From Cristatella mucedo (lineage: Eukaryota > Bryozoa > Phylactolaemata > Cristatellidae), in assembly GCA_009760855.2 (NCBI GenBank), contig WPIO01000005.1, positions 3,558,501 to 3,622,500 on the forward strand: 64,000 nt of DNA, in the 5' to 3' direction. Positions 1 through 11,249 of this stretch are shown here, piece after piece; position 1 is the stretch's first letter; each line of letters begins with the position of its first letter. Position numbers and translations under genes: made by a program. The notes under the pieces are model-generated. The model saw only the letters and a list, made by a program, of their open reading frames with translations, made no database searches and had not been told where the DNA came from.

Positions 1-1262
1 GCTGATACAATGATTAGCGCCGGCAAGGTCCAGCAGAACATATCGGTAAGCCCGATTGCCGTTTCTTTAAGCTGCTTCTCGATAACTGGAATTAGATTTC
101 CAGCTAAAATGTCGACATGCAGCACTGCGAGGGAAATTCCGGAAAGCAGAGCACTAAACACAAAGCATTGCTCTATTATTGGAGTAACTGAAGCTCGGAA
201 CAATAAAACCTTTTTCTACAGCTCCACGGTTAGCTAGAAATAATAGGACAGCTGAACGGGTTTTCCATAATACTAAGTATCGGCATAAGTTTACATGGTA
301 GGTTAATAGTTTAATCAACGGCAGTGGTGTTCATTTCGCCAGGAAGACAAACGCATGCACGGTAATTGCAGCGTGTCCGCGATGGATTCCTTCTCCCCCA
401 AAAAACGTTCCTCTGACAGTACGAGCTCAAGTTACCGACTTGATACGAAAATTGAGCGAAAGCAAAATAAATGTCACGCGACATCGGCGATAGAAAATCA
501 GAATCGAACGTTTAGTTTAAGCTTCGTCGTAATAAGTAGCAGTGACATGATCGCCTGCTTAACCATCACCATTCGCTTTTAGATGCAGCGCTTACTTAGC
601 GCGGCCATGAGGCTGTCTTCAGCCGCGGTTTCAGCAAGTTGTTCTTGGCTCGAAGCGCTTCCTCATCAGCCTAAAGTATTTGACGCTGTCACGCGATAGC
701 GTACATATAATCAAGCTGAAAGGCGCCGCTCTGAGTTAGGAGTGCATGTTCTATTCATGGCGCCAGAAAGCGGCGAAATTTCGCACAGAAATTGCTGATG
801 CTGGGAGCTTGCGAAATTGGGAAAATTACCACTAACCACCATACTCAAGCCAGCACGTACCCACTACCTCCTCCTTGGCTCAGAAATAAGCCTCCAATTA
901 CAAATACCTGCGACAACGACGTGGTCTGCTTGAGTAGGCCTACACCGGCAGTTAAGATTCCGACGGCGTGCTACTTTAAAATGTCTGGTTAACGGCGTGT
1001 GGAGCGCTGGCACGTCGGGTTCGTGTGAACTTGCTGGGCACCGGTGAGTCCCGACACTGCACGTGTCGACGCCGCTACTTAAGGTGACGTCAAACCGCCG
1101 CGGTCGTATGGGCTAGCAGCGTTTACCGCCCCCAGCCCGTCACAAGCAGCTGCCGTGGTCAGGTACCTTAAAGAGGTTGCTGTCACTCTCTGCTGCTCTC
1201 ACTCTCTGCTTCCTCAAAAATCAGCAGCAGAGAGTGACAGCAGCAGCAGCAGCAGAAGCAGC
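1..1262. repeat. Segmental duplication, copy A, first part
   Basis: Matches 15904-17345 in the same orientation base for base over long runs, for example the shared stretch around AAAATGTCGACATGCAGCAC at 106-125 and again near 16010. The copy in this window lacks the 188-bp SINE found at 16846-17033. It probably begins before the window. No convincing gene is visible; open frames are short. It ends in a CAG/CTG-rich tract. Confidence 0.9.
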
Positions 1263-1270
1263 AGAGAGTG

Positions 1271-1271
<1 letters not shown>

Positions 1272-1333
<62 letters not shown>

Positions 1334-1341
1334 GCAGCAGC
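1272..1341 (+). repeat. (CAG)n microsatellite
   Basis: Nineteen uninterrupted CAG units (1272-1328) followed by AAG and more CAG. It lies at the junction between copy A part one and a LINE-A fragment. The parent locus has only short scattered CAG here followed by more than 2 kb of other sequence, so the tract marks the deletion or rearrangement point. Poly-Ser, poly-Ala and poly-Cys frames across it are not genes. Confidence 0.95.
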
Positions 1342-1382
1342 ACAGGCAGAGAGCGGCAGCGGAAGCAGCAGCCGCAGAGAGA

Positions 1383-1735
1383 TAGGCTGGAGCGAAAGAA
1401 TGAAGTGACCTAAAAGTGAGCAACAACACCTTGAAGTCGATGCGTTGTTTGACTGGTAGCCAGTGCACGTCGGCGAGAAGTGGTGTGATGTGGCAGCTGC
1501 GACGCTCACGACAGACAAGCCTAGCTGAAGAGTTTTACACTAGCTGTAATCGCCTGATTGCACATGCCGGTAGGCCAGCAAGCAGTGAGTTACAGAAGTC
1601 AAGACGGAATGTCGCGAATTCGTTGACCAACTTAGACTTGGTATCCTTATCCAAACAAGCCATAATTTTAGCAATGTTATGTAGCTGAAAGTAGGCAGAC
1701 TTGATTGTGGAGCTGATGTGGTCGTCGAACGACAT
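1383..1735 (-). mobile_element. LINE-A internal fragment (C-terminal part of RT ORF)
   Basis: Minus-strand translation gives the LINE-A C-terminal region, including the phrase SRLDFCNSLLAGLPACAIRR, also found at 10023-10652, 19234-19863 and 60691-61587. It lacks the 3' UTR and tail because of the adjacent CAG junction. The same fragment with the same downstream flank occurs at 19507-19862, so it was duplicated with copy A rather than inserted independently. Confidence 0.9.
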
Positions 1736-3205
1736 CATACCTAAGCCATTGTTTACGGTCAGTTACAAACAGTGGTCACTGCGTTTTAAAAACCAAACGT
1801 AGATATCTTGTTATTCCGGGATTCAGCGGCCAGGAGACCAGAGTTACGTGGCATTCGCCAACTGTCGCCTACAGCCACGGCAAGCTTCAGCTGATGTCAG
1901 TACGTGGATTTCCATGCAGCCCAATGCTGCGTCGGACTTGGGTAGAGAGACATAACAGTAGCCATCGCAGAAGGGAAACTACCTGGAGAGGGCGTAAATT
2001 TACTGAGCGCCAGTACATAAAAAACATGATTAATATAATATTCGTATTAATAAATAGCGTGGAGCGTGGGACTTTTCTTACAGTCGAATGATCTCAAACA
2101 CCCAATGCAAAGGCTAGACCTGCTAAAGCAGTCTCTGTAGACCTATCGCAACCCAGCCACTGAAATTTGCATACGTTGCTATCGTTGGCAAATAAAATCT
2201 TACAAAATAAAAAATAGAACATCAATAATAAAATAAAATCTTTGAAAAATAAAAAATTAATGAAATAAATCAAAATCTTTGAAAATTGATAATTTGATGA
2301 CAATCAAATGATAAATCTTGTAAGTATGCCCATATAGAAAGTCATTGCTTATTTTGTAGCCAGCTTGGACCAATGTGATGAGAACTAGTACTAATACAGA
2401 GTATATAGTAGATTTCACTCTATAAGTTAAAGTAGACACAAACATTCCCAGTGAAAAATATGTGATACTTATACCCTCTTATAATAAAAATTGAACTATT
2501 CGAAAATAGTTTACCATTCTTCGTCGAGTAACGAACGGGCTACTGTAAGACGGAACTGCGAGATTTCCCGTGATCTTGGAGAGCTCAACAGCTACGTCAG
2601 TGGACACCCATCCCAAATTGCAGGACCAACTTGATATTTTAGGCAATTAAGTTTTCGTTTCTGCACGTTTGTATTAATTTGTAAACGCGTTTTTTGTCGT
2701 TAAACTTGGCTGGTCAATCCATGCGTTTTTAGATGGATCTAGAAGACTCTTTGAATTGTGACCAGTTACAAAAGGCACAAACGCCGGACTGCCTCAGCCT
2801 TGGCAGCGAAAGCGTAATATCAAGGGTTCAAAAAGACGAACATCTTGTGCGAAATAACGCTCTTATGGAGCGAGAGTTTGACTTGCTGGAGCGAGACACT
2901 GCACTGTTGAAACAAGACACAGAGCTGTTGAAGCGTCAACGAGAGTACTCGGAGAAAGAAATAAAGGTGCTTAAGGATGATGTGGCAACACTTAAGAAAG
3001 AGAAGGCTGAACTGCTCCTGAGAGCCCTAACAAGTGACGTAGAAAAAGCTGCATGCTGGATGACGCACTACCGGAACAACATTACGGATGAGAACTGGTA
3101 CGAATTTCGACATTCGTATCGTTGGAGAACTGTAAGCGTCTACAATCGACTGAGGCTGACGCAAGCAAAAGCCAAGTCGCCCGGTTGTGGAGTCTGGACT
3201 GGCAG
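1736..3205. repeat. Segmental duplication, copy A, second part
   Basis: Collinear with about 19863-21297, including the coiled-coil gene. Copy A has roughly 90 extra AT-rich bases near 2195-2285 that look like a local duplication. Similarity stops near 3205, after which the flanks differ. Confidence 0.9.
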
Positions 3206-3392
3206 ATTAGGCCCCGATGTCAACTTGTACGGGCCTTCAACATTGAGCAAGGTATGCCCTGCCAGCCAACTCATGCTGGCAATTTGGTATCTGCTTGCTG
3301 AACTCTTCTGCTTTTTTCATGTGCAAATCTACCGAACGGCCAATTTGGAACCCAGCGACGTACAATTTGAAATATCAGCTGGCCTTGACTAG
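2733..3392 (+). pseudogene. Coiled-coil protein, copy A (frameshifted; N-terminal part intact)
   Basis: The open frame starts at the ATG at 2733. Residues about 45-100 form a charged coiled coil with repeats such as LLKQDTELLKRQREY and VATLKKEKAELL, followed by a conserved segment ACWMTHYRNNITDENWYE. Comparison with the copy at 20785-21297 shows one base missing just after the WYE codons, near 3100. The conserved C-terminal frame seen in the other copies (a segment containing ADVYSLLE) is therefore lost here, and about the last 90 residues are out-of-frame read-through into unrelated flank. I do not recognise the family. It could be a host gene fragment or an accessory ORF of a large mobile element. 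The pattern of shared residues suggests the ancestor encoded protein. Confidence 0.5.
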
Positions 3393-4150
3393 TTCTGGGT
3401 GCTGCCACTCGTGTCACTATTGTCACTATCGTAACTATAGCTGGACATGTGAGATGCATCAAAGTTGACATGTCAAATAAATTATTAAAATTAACAAAAG
3501 CATTAATCCTGATAGGAGTTGTTCACTAACTTCATTGACTATTTTTACATATATTTAAAAAATAATTTAAATCTTACGTGCAATTGAGCGCAAAATTATT
3601 GGCGACAATAAGTTTATTGCGATTATTAGGCCTTCGACTTTGAAACGTTTGACCAATTCTCAAAGAAAGAAAAATCTATAATAGTCTAATTTCGTTCAAG
3701 GTAGTGCTTTTATAAACTAATGGGTCATGTAAGCACCGTCAGAAAATTGTTCGGTTGTCATTGGAAATATTCAGCAACAAGTTTATGCCAGATTAAGGAA
3801 AGCTAACCAGCTGAACGGAATCTCGACGTTAATAGTCTTAAAGCCGCAGGCGTGAGTAGCATTTCAAACCGATAAATTCTTCGCTGACTGCATGGCACTG
3901 AATTAAACTCGATCGGTGACACACCTTTATATCAATTATAGGTTCACGGTGCTCAGTTGCCCAAAAGTATATAAAAGCAAAATACGCTACGCCTCTCAAG
4001 CTTTGACTCTACGTGAGTGCAATGAGCGTCGAGTGGCATAATATGTTTGCTGAGTCTCTTCTATGGGCGTAAGACCGGATCTTTCAAATGAGAACGGCAC
4101 TACGACTTGTAGTGACGGTCGCAACGATACGATAAGTTATAGCGGCTTAC
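3206..4150. other. Unannotated AT-rich stretch
   Basis: No repeat copy elsewhere in the window and no supported gene. On the minus strand around 4010-4140 a frame of about 50 codons is open, downstream of the candidate exon at 4151-4474; I could not show that it is spliced to it. Confidence 0.5.
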
Positions 4151-4474
4151 CAATGCTGCTCATTAATGCAGAGTGAAGCGAAGTACTTTCGACCAGACTA
4201 AGCACGCATTCTGCATCAAGTTCTTCGTCGGCTATCTGCCCTTGAGCTATTTATTCAGCTCGACTACCCATCTTAAATCACATTCCGTAGATGAATCTCT
4301 GAGCATTCTTAGCGCATTAGTAAAACTCGACAATGTTAAAGTACTTAAAACGAAACTGACATTGCTGTCAGAAGCTCCGTTACAGCCACCAAACGTAATT
4401 CTCACTTTATGCGTCTCGTCTATTAATTCTTCGTCCGCATTACATCGCGTTTTTAAAGCACTGAAAGTTTTTTC
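4151..4474 (-). pseudogene. Candidate minus-strand exon, unidentified, with a frame break
   Basis: Read on the minus strand, a good acceptor (TTGGCTGTCTTTAG) precedes a frame starting at 4474 that stays open for 75 codons to a TAG at 4249-4247. It is rich in acidic and polar residues (for example DEELIDETHKVRITFGG). Immediately after, another frame is open (IADEELDAECVLSLVEST) up to a GTAAGC donor whose GT is at 4150-4149. The two parts would need a frameshift or an undetected intron to join. An overlapping plus-strand frame of about 100 codons is open too and looks like the antisense. No family recognised. This may be a decayed exon or chance. Confidence 0.25.
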
Positions 4475-5879
4475 CTAAAGACAGCCAAGATACCATGACA
4501 ATTTTGTGTGTAGCAACAACGATCTTGATGACATGTGGCTAGGTAAATTAGCCAAATTACGACTGATTGTCGCCATAATTATTTGTTCGTGAATTGCATC
4601 GGCTAGATAGCAATTTGGCGACGATCTATGGTGGGGCCTAAAAGAGCCGGCACCGTAAGATTAGTAATCAGTTTCATCATTCCTGAATCTGCATTGATAT
4701 TCGAGAAAATTGGAACTCCATGCCCCTTAACATTCGGCATAGGTCATGGGCGCTGTTGAACGCCGTAAACAGCAGCCATGCCGCAGCTTTTAGTCACCAG
4801 CCGTGCACCAAGATTTTGGCGTCGCCGTCATCCGTCGCCCGTCGGCTGAGACTAGCACTGTTGCGAACACTGCGTTGGTGGCCTAGTTTTTCCCGGACGA
4901 CAAAGCCGCATACCACATTCGCACCATTGTTTGTCGGAAGTATTGGATAATTGCTGAGAAATCTTAGAAATCGTCTTGTGCTTACGCCAACGCGTAGGGT
5001 TCTACTGGTGAAAGTTGAACCTTGAAGATTTAGTTCTTTATTCTTATTCATGAGCTACTTACAGAATGCGATATGAAGTCTTTGATTGTCAAAACCGCAG
5101 CCGCTGCATTAAAAACTTCGTGCGTGATTCAGAAAAATTCAGACCTGAACTTTTCAAATTTTATGAAATTTTTTCAAATTTCAAGAATGCCAATCGTTGT
5201 ACACTGAAACTGTGCAAAGCTACAGAAGCTAGATTAGGAGAGCCACAGGATTACTTTGGTTCCTGAGTTACATCCTATAGGTACCTATATATGCGTAGTT
5301 AAAGCGTTGCGTTGAAGTAGTACTTATCTGTGCATACTACTTTGAATTAGTGCGCAGGACGCTATAAGTGGTGGGGTATAGGAACGAAGTCGGTTGGCCA
5401 CCGAAAGCGCACCAGAAACCACTTACGCTTTCAGTGAGCAATATAATTCACTTCTTCGTAAAACCCAGTTAGTCTTCGCAGTACTGTGGAGTCAAATACG
5501 GACATAAATTAAATTACATTGTAATATGTGACTGTCGTATGCATTGATTTTGATTTGAACCATTATACTTGATTACAACGTACGTTGTAAAGTAAAAAAC
5601 TAGTATCTTATTTATTACCGCGTTCTGTTACTGTCGGCATAGTAGTAACACTGAAAAAAAATGTATTTTGTCTTCTATTTCTAGGTCTTAAACATAAGAG
5701 AACATATTACTATTACAGTTTTATTGCATCCTCAGATAACTAAATCTCTTTCTCATTGCACTCCAAGCACTTACAAGAATTCCTAAAGGAAATTGATTTA
5801 GTCAGGCGCTGCCAAAGCTGTAGTAAGACGGTCCAATAGGGTTCACAGCGAGGGCTTTGAAAGATCCCCTTTGATGGAT
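4475..5879. other. Unannotated stretch, mostly AT-rich
   Basis: No dispersed repeat recognised. A minus-strand segment near 4860-4960 behind the acceptor-like TCTAAGATTTCTCAG reads QWCECGMRLCRPG, a cysteine-rich peptide, before a stop. This is noted but too short to call a gene. Confidence 0.4.
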
Positions 5880-6516
5880 TTACAGTGGACTTGTGAAAAT
5901 TTGTTCAGTTTGACAGTTGTGATATTTATGACAATAAACTTGCTGAAGTGCTTTAGCCAGGTGCAAGCTATCAAGTGACCAGTCGGAGTCGAGGTACTGC
6001 CAACGCAACTCCCGGCATGCTTTCCTGCCCGTGGCCACCATTTTGAGGCAGACAGCTGAAGCGTAGCGATGAAGCTGCGCCAGCTCGCGGGCCGCTGCCT
6101 TTAGCTTAAATTCGATACCGTAATCTTCTAGTAGATGAACGTTGATCGACGTCGGTCAGTTACGATCAAGCTACGGTTACTTGATCAGCAATTCATACAA
6201 GTAAATGCATTGGACTTCTCGTGCCGATTCGCAGTAACTTACTCGTCAACTGCGTTTTGAAAGTCTGCCTACGGGTGTCTTCTTCAAAGAGATATTGGAC
6301 ACCAGACAACGTCCACCATGCCTAACAGACTACCTAACTGAGCTAATGGCAGACATTGCTGAATTGCTGACGCAATGAAAGGACTAAGCACACTTGGAGA
6401 ATTTCGCCGTTGCTCGCGCAATGGTGCAGGAAAGTCTGCCTCTCCATGTGCAGCGTGCATTTTAATATCGTTCCAGAATGAGATATGTTCGGTTCTCTTT
6501 CAAGATAGCACCACAG
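5880..6516 (-). CDS. Three candidate minus-strand exons of an unidentified gene
   Basis: Minus-strand exons are proposed at 6516-6394 (41 codons, phase 0 to 0), 6321-6243 (26 codons plus one base) and 6127-5880 (two bases, then 81 codons and TAA). The intron 6242-6128 (115 bp) has a perfect GTAAGT donor and a CTACTAG acceptor, and its phase 1 joins the flanking frames. The upstream intron (72 bp) has a weaker GTGTGC donor. In-frame stops lie just outside the proposed acceptors, which supports the boundaries. The last exon sits in a locally GC-rich patch and reads as an amphipathic helical sequence (for example ELAQLHRYASAVCLKMVATG, then RWQYLDSDWSLDSLHLAKAL). The exon could instead continue through a GTAAAT donor at the stop. 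I do not recognise the family; the 5' end is not identified. Confidence 0.35.
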
Positions 6517-7444
6517 CTAAGGTGAAACGGCACATCATGGTCGTCGAACTATCGCCGAACGGAAAGCATTTAAAGGAGAGATCTAGTAGCAAAATTGTGG
6601 AAGCACGTTTATAATAATGTTGGATATTTTTATCATATGAATACGTGATATCCTCTAGTTCCATCTTCAGTGGAAGACGTTGGTAAAGCTAGTATTTAAA
6701 TTGCTAGAACAAAGAGTGAGCAGGTTTGTATCCGTCGAGAAAGCCGCGAACATTAAATGTAATATATATACACGTAGAAACTTGAATTCGAGCCTCACTT
6801 TTAGTAGATTATTGCGGCTAGAGTTACGCAATAAGTGTTGGGAGCTAACTCCATTACCTCACAAGTTACGTTTGATTTTTCCGTTTTCTTGCAACACATG
6901 TCATGCGGTGTTCTGATCTTGGTTCGACCCTGCGGGTAACTCGCTCACTTTTAACGACCACAGCTTTACGGACAAATGTAAAGCGCTAGTATTGAAAAAA
7001 TCTCTCCTAGGGTACAATATAAATGCAGTATGCACTGCCCAAGTCAGGCGCGAATTCTCTTTCGGTATTTGACAGACGTCCGAAAGGACGCGTGACCAGC
7101 TTTGCATTATAACGATATAGCGCATGCCGGTATAAGTCAGAGGACTAAAAGCACCGTTTAAAAGGTCGCATCAATAATGAAATCATACCATAACTAACCT
7201 ATTTTATTGTAACTGATTTTGCATCTCTTTTGAGCTGTTGCTCTTAACCCAGAGACAAGGTCACTGTTCTCAACGACATGCATCGTGGTTTCGAGTCCTG
7301 CAGCAGGATAGTTTATTGCTTTCTGCGAGCGGAATGTTAGCAACCATGGCTCTCCTGTTGTTATATACAGAAGCTGTTTGTTCAGCTGACCACTATCTTT
7401 ACTTTTTGATATTATAATGTATATGGGATGAAATAGTAATAAAA
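6517..7444. other. Unannotated stretch
   Basis: AT-rich. On the minus strand a frame at about 7150-6930 ends at an AAA|GTGAGC donor-like site that would be phase-compatible with the candidate exon starting at 6516, but it has no other support. No repeats recognised. Confidence 0.35.
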
Positions 7445-7451
7445 AATAATA

Positions 7452-8527
7452 TAAAATTTTACGGCGCCGTCAGAGAACTGAATCCCTCTCTAGGCACATT
7501 ACTGATGCTGCTTATAAAGCGTTAACAAATGTTTGGTGGTAACATCCGCAAGCAGCAGCCATGACGTAGTCAGGTACCTGCGCACGAAGGACATATCGCA
7601 AGGACCGGCTAAATTCTGTAATGAACAGGTGCGTTTAAGCTTCTTTTCAAATGTCGTCATGTCAGGGTACGTTGTGACGTGCGTAGGTAGTGAGTTCCAG
7701 GCTTTGGGACCATAGTAATTAGTGGCTTGTTATCTACGAGTTTTTAGGCTCGTGCGTGGTATGGCAACGAGATTTAAGTTGAAACAGCAGGTTGCACGAT
7801 TATTTTCATGGTGGGAAAGTAGTTCTGATTGGTAGGCTTGAGCCAAAGAAAGGTGAAATCTAAAAGTGAATGAACCTTGAAGCCGAAGCGTTGCTTGATT
7901 AGGAGCTAGTGTTATCTGCAAGAAGTTGTGTGATGCGACAATTGTTAGGCTCATGACAGATGAGCCTAGTTACAGAGTTTTGCACCAACTGTAAGCGCCT
8001 GTTTGCATTGCCAGGTACACCTACCGCAATGAGCAACAGAAGTTGCATAGCAATTTCATAAATGCTTCAACCAGTTTTAATCTGGTATACCTGTCTAAGC
8101 AAATCAAGTTGTATCAATGTTATGTACGTGAAAATAGGCAGACTTTAATGTGGAGCTTATGTGGTCGTCTAACGAGAATTTGCTTTGAAATATGAAACCT
8201 AGATTTAGTGCAGATTCAACGGTAAATATTCTGGCAGAGCCGATTTTGAGCATTTGCCTTTTCGTTTTTTGAATCACACTTAGTTTTCCTATAACTAATA
8301 AGTTCGTTTTATCACCATTCAATAAAATAAAATTGGCTGCTATCCATATGCAGATATCATCAATACATGCAGCAAGGTAGTTGAGAAAATGTGACGTGCT
8401 GGAGGGCTACCAGCGAACAAAGCAAAGATACAACTGTGTGTCATCCACATTGAAGTGAAAGCCTAGATTGTGCTTGGCAATAATTCTGGCAAGAGGGAGC
8501 GTAGAAACTGCGAAAAGAAGATAATTT
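7452..8527 (-). mobile_element. Old LINE-A-like copy within duplication B
   Basis: Near 7460 the minus strand ends in the LINE 3' hairpin (CCTAGAGAGGGATTCAGTTC, then CTGACGGCGCCG). Upstream are the degraded C-terminal ORF segments corresponding to VIQKTKRQMLKIGSARI and SLDDHISSTLKSAYF of LINE-A. Many stops and frameshifts. The 5' end is truncated in the middle of the RT domain, after the position of the YADD box. Confidence 0.85.
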
Positions 8528-9292
8528 TCCAAGACAAGACTTAAATTTAATTCAAGGAAAAACAATATCAAAGGAATAAACCCTAGACTATCACCTTGAC
8601 CTTGAGCACACTGCTTTAAGAGACACTCAGCTCACTTAGAAGTATTCCAGGTCGAATAATTCTGCAATTGACAGTTCAACAGCTGCAGCACATTTCTAGG
8701 GGCTACCACATAACTATTTGAGAATGTTCCCTACTTCGACAGGGATGTGCGAGCAGTAAAGTATTCCAAGTTAATTGAAGCTGTGAACAGGGGATATGCT
8801 ACTGTTCATGATCTCTTTTCGACACTCCACAGAGGTCTACATTTAGGCACGCTCTATGAGATAAAACGCTTGCCCTCTATTACAAAGAAGACATCACTTG
8901 CTAGCAACTTTGGCAGTTTTGAGGTTAAGTGAGGAAATACTCAGGTTGCCAAGGCCTCACATAGATTGGTTAGCACTCAATTGTAACAGCCTAAGAAAGT
9001 CGTTTTAACAGACGTGAAATAGAGCGGTTAAAAGTTTTGATGGATTACATGACACGATCACTTTACAAAATCTGGCGATCTGGCAGACAATAAAGATAAA
9101 AAGACGGAAAAACCTTTACAATATTTCTTTGATAACTGCATTGTTGTATAACGCTAGAGAGACAAGAATGGCAAGCTGCTGGTAGCACCGGATGGCGATT
9201 ATATTTTCTATCAAGGTGCACTGTCTTACGGACCCTTGCTGTTTACCATCGCGTCCCAATATCTTGCTCGCGGCGCCTTTCCTAATTAGTTC

Positions 9293-9785
9293 TTGTTTCG
9301 AACCATTTCTTTCTACCGCCTTCTTGAGCTTTCGAGATTGAGGAACTTCTCTTGTCCAGACATTTTCAACTCAACGTCATCAAGCCCAAGCGTGCTCAAA
9401 TCTTCTACCATGCTTGTCTTGCATGCCATTTCCAAAAGGCTTTTCATATCACTGTTAACTGCGACATGCCAATTTTGCAAGCTTAAGCAAATTTTCCACA
9501 CTTATTTCTGCGAAGATGGGATGTGCGGCCTCGTTTCTTCCTTCCCACTGCCAATAGAAAAATTCTAGAAGGCTGTACACGTCTGCCTTAGGCTGCCAGT
9601 CCGGACTCCACCTCGGTGCGACTTGGCTTTTACATGCCTCAATCTCAGTCGAATGGAGACCCTTACAGTTCTTCAATGACAAGAACGTCGAACGTTCGTA
9701 CCATTTTACATCAGTTATCTTGTTCCGGTACAGCGTCATCCAGCATGCAGTTCTTTCTACGTCGCCCATTTGAGGGCTCTCATGC
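9293..9785 (-). pseudogene. Coiled-coil protein, copy B (C-terminal part)
   Basis: The minus strand encodes TACWMTLYRNKITDVKWYER followed by a segment with ADVYSLLEFFYWQWEG and NEAAHPIFAEI, which matches the broken copy at 21108-21650. The coiled-coil N-terminus is absent: the sequence changes to LINE-A 3' UTR just upstream (9786). A TAA after the LAKLA segment, at the place where the plus-strand copy also has a stop, ends the frame near 9455; similarity at protein level continues toward 9300 with frame changes. Aromatic residues and frame are well conserved between copies, suggesting the ancestral protein continued here. Family not recognised. Confidence 0.5.
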
Positions 9786-11248
9786 TTGATAAGCAACATG
9801 AATAACATGGTTAGGGGTGACATGCACAGGGTCAGCATGCATATGTGGTTAGTGGCAGCATGCACAGTGTCAGCACGCATAAGCACATCAAGGACGAATT
9901 ACAAGGACCCACTAAATGCTGTCCTAAATAGCTGTGTTTTTAAGTTCTTTTTAAATGTGATCAAGTCAGGGGATGTTCTGAAGCAAGTCGTGTGGGAGTT
10001 ACAGGCTTCGGGAGCATACGAACTAAATGCACGGTCTCCAAAGGATTTGAGGTTCGGACGAGGTATTGGTAGACTGTTGGATAACGAAAAGCAGGTGGTG
10101 CGATGCTTGGCCTGGTGGGGAGCAGATCTGAGAGATAGGCTGGAGCCAAAGAATGAAGTGACCTAAAAGTGAGCGACAAAACCTTGAAGTCGATCCGTTG
10201 TTTGACTGATAGCCAGTAAGGTCGGCAAGAAGTGGTGTGATATGGCAGCTGCGACGTTCACGATAGACAAGCCTAGCTGAGAAGTTTTGCACCAGCTTCA
10301 ATCGCCTGATCGCACATGCCGGTAGGCCCGTAAGCAGTGAGTTGCAGAAGTCGAGACGGGATGTCACGAATGCATGGACCAAAGTAGACTTGGTCTCCTT
10401 ATCTAAACAAGCCCGAATTTTAGCAATGTTATGTAGATGAAAGTAGACAGATTTGATTGTGGAGCTGATGTGGTCGTCTAACGAGAGGTCACTTTGGAAC
10501 ATGACACCCAGATTTCGAGCTGATTCAGCAGGAGATATGCTGGCAGAGCCAATTATGAGCGTCAGCCTTTCCAATTCCTGAATCACACTGGGTTTGCCCA
10601 TAACTAGTAAGTTAGTTTTATCATCGTTTAGTTTTAGAAAATTTGCTGCCATCCATGTGCGGATGTCATCAATGCATGCAGCAAGTGAGTTTAGAGAATT
10701 TGAGGTGCTCGAAGGCTGGGAGGGATCAAATCAAAGGTACAACTGAGTGTCATCCGCGTAGAAGTGAAAGCCTAGATTGTGCTTGGCAATCACATCAGCA
10801 AGAGGGAGAGTATAAACCGTGAAAAGAGCCGGACCTAGCACGGAGCCCTGAGGTACCCCATATTTCAGAGGTACCTCGGATGATCTTTGTCCATTCACGT
10901 CAATTCTGTGGAGTCTCCCACTCAGATAGAACCTGAACGATTGCAGAGCAGTGCCAGTGATGCCCAGGCGAAATGAGAGGCGCTGTAAAAGAACTTTGTG
11001 ATCGATAGTATCAAAAGCTGCCGAAAGATCGAGCAAAACAAGCAGAGACACTCTACCAATGTCTGCATTCCTAAGTAGGTCGTTGTATACCCTAAGCAAT
11101 GTTGACTCTGTGGAGTGATTAGCTCTAAAGACAGACTGGAACTTACCAGCAAGGTTTGAAGTTTCGATATATGAGTTCAGCTGGTCTGCCACGACCCGTT
11201 CCAGTGTCTTTGATAGGAATAGTAGAAGGGAGACTGGAGGTAGTAACG
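9786..11248 (-). mobile_element. LINE-A copy, RT domain largely preserved
   Basis: The minus strand encodes reverse transcriptase: AFDTIDHKVLLQRL, then KYGVPQGSVLGPALF, then GFHFYADDTQLYL containing the catalytic YADD box, then the typical CR1/L2 C-terminus (SLDDHISSTIKSVYFHLHNI, CRERRSCHITPLLADL). The frame is broken near 10700 and again in the C-terminal part (around 10200). The 3' UTR is cut at 9786 by the copy-B duplication edge. The 5' side stops at about 11248, where element G begins. No endonuclease domain remains. Confidence 0.93.
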
Positions 11249-11249
11249 G

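Larger units (their letters stand above)
7445..9785. repeat. Segmental duplication, copy B (inverted)
   Basis: The reverse complement is collinear with about 21108-23690. It contains in order (minus strand) the C-terminal part of the coiled-coil gene, about 0.7 kb of unassigned sequence and a 5'-truncated divergent LINE-A. Both copies share the same LINE truncation point (8525 and about 22620), which argues for duplication of a segment rather than independent insertions. The right edge at 9785 abuts LINE-A sequence truncated inside its 3' UTR. Confidence 0.85.

Noticed and set aside
1177-1518. Poly-Ser, poly-Ala and poly-Cys open frames
   Set aside because: They are the three readings of the CAG tract on both strands, with no coding context.
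10904-10925. A functional reverse transcriptase gene at 9786-11248 or 60455-62190
   Set aside because: RT boxes are recognisable, but both copies have frameshifts and lack the endonuclease domain and 5' end.
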